From NCBI RefSeq assembly GCF_041929205.1, contig NZ_JBHFNT010000300.1: a stretch of 64,000 nt of DNA. The stretch is one strand, 5' to 3'. The stretch comes from Floridanema evergladense (GTDB lineage: Bacteria > Cyanobacteriota > Cyanobacteriia > Cyanobacteriales > Aerosakkonemataceae). The translations under genes and the position numbers were made by a program. This document shows positions 61,622-64,000 of this stretch, one piece after another. Every line of letters starts with the position of its first letter. Position 1 is the stretch's first letter. The notes under the pieces are model-generated. The model did no database searches. It had not been told where the DNA came from and saw nothing but the letters and a program-made list of their open reading frames with translations.

Positions 61622-62739
61622 TTAGCAGTTTTTCGTTTGTTTGTCAAGCTTGCTGTACCAATAGTCAAGCTAGAGCCGGAGTTTTTTCGACACCTCATGG
61701 TGAGGTAGAAACACCTCGGTTTATGCCTGTGGGAACTTTGGCAACTGTAAAAACTGTGACACCACAACAGTTACAGGCGACAGGGGCGCAAATGATTCTA
61801 GCGAATACTTATCATCTGCATTTGCAACCAGGAGAGCAAATTGTAGCTGGTGCAGGTGGTTTGCACAAGTTTATGGCTTGGAATGGGCCAATTTTAACAG
61901 ATTCTGGTGGTTTTCAGGTTTTTAGTTTAAGCGAATTACGCAAAATAACGGAAAATGGTGTGACTTTCCGATCGCCACGAGATGGCAGAATTATTGAGTT
62001 AACGCCGGAAAAATCTATTCAAATCCAAAACGCGCTAGGGGCGGATGTAATCATGGCATTTGATGAATGTCCGCCTTATCCAGCAACGAGAGAAGATGTA
62101 GAATTGGCGACAGAACGGACTTATCGCTGGTTAAAACGGTGTATTGCTGCTCATCAACGTCAAGATCAGGCGTTGTTTGGGATTGTGCAAGGGGGTGTGT
62201 TTTTAGATTTGCGCCAGGAAGCTGCGATATCTTTGACTCAGTTAGATCTTCCAGGTTATGCGATCGGTGGCGTGAGTGTAGGAGAACCTCCAGAATTAAT
62301 AGAGAAGATTGTTAGGGCGACTGCGCCGATGTTACCTGCGGAAAAACCCCGCTATTTGATGGGTGTGGGAACTTATCGGGAAATGGTGCAAGCGATCGCC
62401 GCTGGTGTAGACTTATTCGATTGTGTGATTCCTACCCGTTGGGCACGTCATGGTACGGTTGTGGTGGGTGGCGAGCGTTGGAATTTGAAAAACGCTCAAT
62501 TTCGGGAAGATTTTACGCCTTTGGATGAGAGTTGCGATTGTTATACCTGTCAGAACTTCACTCGCGCCTATCTCTGTCATTTGGTGCGAACTCGCGAGAT
62601 CTTAGCTTATACGCTGCTGTCAATTCACAATATTACTGAGTTGGTACGTTTTACGCAAAGAATTAGAGAAGCAATTTTGCGCGATCGCTTTACAGAAGAA
62701 TTTGCTCAATGGCTGGCACCAACAGCATCATCTTTATAA
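61618..62739 (+). CDS. tgt: queuine tRNA-ribosyltransferase
   Basis: Tgt exchanges guanine 34 of GUN-anticodon tRNAs for preQ1. 373 residues: substrate pocket ILTDSGGFQVFSLSELR, GGVSVGEPP, catalytic segment DLFDCVIPTRWARHGTV and the zinc site C-D-C-Y-T-C with the later His in YLCHLVRT. The start appears to be TTG at 61618 overlapping the preceding stop (TTGA); no ATG gives a complete N-terminus (ISSFSFVCQACCTNSQARAGV). Confidence 0.96.
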   Translation: MISSFSFVCQACCTNSQARAGVFSTPHGEVETPRFMPVGTLATVKTVTPQQLQATGAQMILANTYHLHLQPGEQIVAGAGGLHKFMAWNGPILTDSGGFQVFSLSELRKITENGVTFRSPRDGRIIELTPEKSIQIQNALGADVIMAFDECPPYPATREDVELATERTYRWLKRCIAAHQRQDQALFGIVQGGVFLDLRQEAAISLTQLDLPGYAIGGVSVGEPPELIEKIVRATAPMLPAEKPRYLMGVGTYREMVQAIAAGVDLFDCVIPTRWARHGTVVVGGERWNLKNAQFREDFTPLDESCDCYTCQNFTRAYLCHLVRTREILAYTLLSIHNITELVRFTQRIREAILRDRFTEEFAQWLAPTASSL

Positions 62740-62799
62740 CCTTGTCATGTTAAGATATATGGCAATTCTGAAAACTGTGTTGGAAAGGAAGGTTAACTG

Positions 62800-62937
62800 A
62801 TGGAAGCGGCGCTCTTACTAGCAAAATTGCCTGAAGCTTTTTCGATGTTCGATCCACTGGTGGATGTTCTTCCGATTATCCCCGTGTTTTTCTTACTGTT
62901 GGCTTTCGTTTGGCAAGCAGCTGTTGGTTTTAGATAA
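62800..62937 (+). CDS. psbK: photosystem II reaction centre protein K
   Basis: A 45-residue protein: MEAALLLAKLPEAFSMFDPL, then VDVLPIIPVFFLLLAFVWQA and AVGFR. PsbK is a one-helix subunit of the photosystem II core near CP43. The N-terminal ~8 residues are removed in the mature protein, leaving KLPEAF at the start. AAGGAAGG lies 7 nt before the ATG. A clear Rho-independent terminator follows, so it is monocistronic. Confidence 0.96.
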   Translation: MEAALLLAKLPEAFSMFDPLVDVLPIIPVFFLLLAFVWQAAVGFR

Positions 62938-62969
62938 ACAGATTAATAGTCTCATTTCAAAAAAATTTG

Positions 62970-63006
62970 TGTGGCTACTCGGAATTTTCGGGTAGTCACA
63001 TTTTTT
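62970..63006 (+). terminator. Rho-independent terminator of psbK
   Basis: Stem TGTGGCTACTCG (62970-62981) pairs with CGGGTAGTCACA (62989-63000), allowing two G-U pairs, and is followed directly by six T. Located 33 nt after the psbK stop. Confidence 0.9.
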
Positions 63007-63022
63007 GTTGCGATCGCTCCAA

Positions 63023-63370
63023 TTATAAAGGTAGATACTGAACTCGGTTAGCAAAGTCTTCAAGTTCGCACACTTTAGCAATTAATTCCAAATCTCGCAC
63101 ACAAACACCGATGGAAATAATAGATTTACGAGCATAGACGATGCCAGAAAAGTTTATTTCTTCCGCTTGACGACGGTTAGCCTCTGCTAGAAAATCTTGG
63201 TCTTGTGTAAATAAGAGGCGCTGAAGTTCAGTTGCTCGATCGAGTATGATCGGATCGGGAAAGCTAGTAAGCCCATCTTCTTGAACTGTCAGAACCTCTA
63301 CATTTCGCTGACGTAATCCAGTTGTAATTTGTCGAGCTACGTTTTCATCCATGTAAAGAGCTAGACTCAT
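63023..63370 (-). CDS. DUF5615 PIN-like protein
   Basis: 115 residues of the DUF5615/Mut7-C-like PIN family, often annotated as a VapC-like toxin. Active-site Asp in ALYMDENVARQITTGLRQRNVEVLTVQEDG and the RLLFTQDQDFL motif are present. Probably an RNase. Its ATG overlaps the stop of the DUF433 gene (ATGA), typical of a toxin-antitoxin pair. Confidence 0.88.
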   Translation of the reverse strand: MSLALYMDENVARQITTGLRQRNVEVLTVQEDGLTSFPDPIILDRATELQRLLFTQDQDFLAEANRRQAEEINFSGIVYARKSIISIGVCVRDLELIAKVCELEDFANRVQYLPL

Positions 63371-63708
63371 TTGATTAATCCTTGTGCTCTGAGTCTTTTA
63401 GATACAGGAGATTCACCTGCTTCTTTTTGCATCTTTGCAGCGTATTCTTCTCGCCTTTCCATATCAGCGTCAATTTCTGCTTTATGTTCCCAGTAATAAG
63501 CTAAGGCGGAGTGAATTTGACTCATGCTTAAATGAGGATATTGAAAGTGTAATTCTTCAGGACTCCAACCGTAGGCGTAAACTGAGGTGATTAATTCAAC
63601 TACTTTCATAGTGCTGCCAACTATAATTGGTACATTCTTGGCATCGAGATGTACATATTTGTGGTCGGTGGGTGTAAATTGAGAGTTTGTATTTGTTAGT
63701 TGAGTCAT
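63367..63708 (-). CDS. DUF433 domain protein (putative antitoxin)
   Basis: About 113 residues. The DUF433 winged-helix-like core reads HLDAKNVPIIVGSTMKVVELITSVYAYGWSPEELHFQYPHLSMSQIHSALAYYW, followed by an acidic and basic C-terminal tail that could wrap around the partner. DUF433 proteins commonly precede DUF5615 proteins as antitoxins. I chose the ATG at 63708 (MTQLTNTNS); a GTG at 63756 is in frame. Confidence 0.85.
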   Translation of the reverse strand: MTQLTNTNSQFTPTDHKYVHLDAKNVPIIVGSTMKVVELITSVYAYGWSPEELHFQYPHLSMSQIHSALAYYWEHKAEIDADMERREEYAAKMQKEAGESPVSKRLRAQGLIK

Positions 63709-63759
63709 GATGGTTATTTTGATAGCTGTATTAATGCTTATTTTAAGCGATCGCACAGA

Positions 63760-64000
63760 TTAACTACCTGGAATCACGCTGCTAAATAATCGTTCCACAG
63801 GACAAGTAAATCCTGGTAAAAGAGGGCTGGTTAAATTATCTTCTCGATATAATGTTACGGCTAATCTTAAAATTCCGTTTTCCCGACGATAAATTTCTAT
63901 TTTGATTTGTTGGCGATCGAATATCCAATATTCTCGAACTCCTTGAGATGAATACAGTTTTAATTTTAATTCTCGGTCTCTTTTTTCCTGCACTTCTCCG
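63760..64000 (-). CDS. Uma2 family (DUF820) endonuclease-like protein, 5' end outside window
   Basis: The last ~79 codons of a Uma2 protein: GEVQEKRDRELKLKLYSSQG then VREYWIFD, the conserved core with Glu and Lys of the PD-(D/E)XK fold, ending in LLPGFTCPVERLFSSV. The N-terminus lies beyond the right edge. Uma2 genes are highly multiplied in cyanobacteria and their function is unknown. Ends 51 nt before the DUF433 start. Confidence 0.88.
   Translation of the reverse strand, partial: GEVQEKRDRELKLKLYSSQGVREYWIFDRQQIKIEIYRRENGILRLAVTLYREDNLTSPLLPGFTCPVERLFSSVIPGS

Overview
The window reads as chromosome of a cyanobacterium, most likely filamentous. It carries phycobilin genes (pcyA, heme oxygenase), psbK, a PsbP-like lipoprotein, the cyanophycin pair cphB/cphA, a phytochrome, very frequent GCGATCGC (HIP1-type) octamers, and the short tandem heptamer repeats and small palindromic elements typical of filamentous cyanobacterial genomes. 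I see no rRNA, tRNA, CRISPR array, transposase or prophage. Base composition looks AT-rich throughout by eye (not computed).

Layout. 1-2.9 kb: end of a sugar ABC-transporter binding lipoprotein, then an FkbM methyltransferase and a BGluT-like GT4 glycosyltransferase. 3.0-12.7 kb: mostly minus-strand housekeeping and conserved cyanobacterial genes (maf, PsbP-like, larB with a family 5 solute-binding protein, a PIN/nuclease-like pair, ispF with a DUF1517 protein, trmD). 13.2-17.1 kb: cphB and cphA, which break down and make cyanophycin. 17.1-20.9 kb: tatA, a large unknown membrane protein, pcyA. 21.1-25.3 kb: two GT4 glycosyltransferases and a conserved membrane protein. 25.8-34.7 kb: EamA transporter, DUF760, a BphP-type hybrid phytochrome kinase, an MmsA-like aldehyde dehydrogenase, an NADP-binding protein, a CNNM/CorC-type membrane protein. 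35-40.2 kb: mfd, then two cyclic-nucleotide-domain proteins, the second fused to a TerB-like and a Mo-nitrogenase C-terminal-like domain.

40.7-56.8 kb is the main accessory block, an exopolysaccharide locus: six GT4-like glycosyltransferases, a secreted clan GH-A hydrolase, a GT-C-like membrane protein, an O-antigen-polymerase-like protein, a remnant glycosyltransferase, a HepA-like ABC exporter, a HepC-like sugar-phosphate transferase and a Wzc-like co-polymerase/tyrosine kinase. Together these could build, polymerise, export and trim one cell-surface polymer. A 513-bp divergent intergenic region (52986-53498) separates the two transcription units.

56.8-64 kb: an acidic TerB protein divergent from a stand-alone Mo-nitrogenase C-terminal-like protein, a cupin, heme oxygenase, cobS, a small conserved protein overlapping tgt, psbK with a clear terminator, and a DUF433/DUF5615/Uma2 group at the right edge.

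The best candidates for something undescribed are the cNMP-TerB-nitrogenase_C fusion, whose domains recur as divergent neighbours at 57-58 kb, and the PIN plus PD-(D/E)XK-like pair at 9.2-10.3 kb. Small mobile repeats are abundant, and some have been absorbed into coding sequence (Mfd, TatA).
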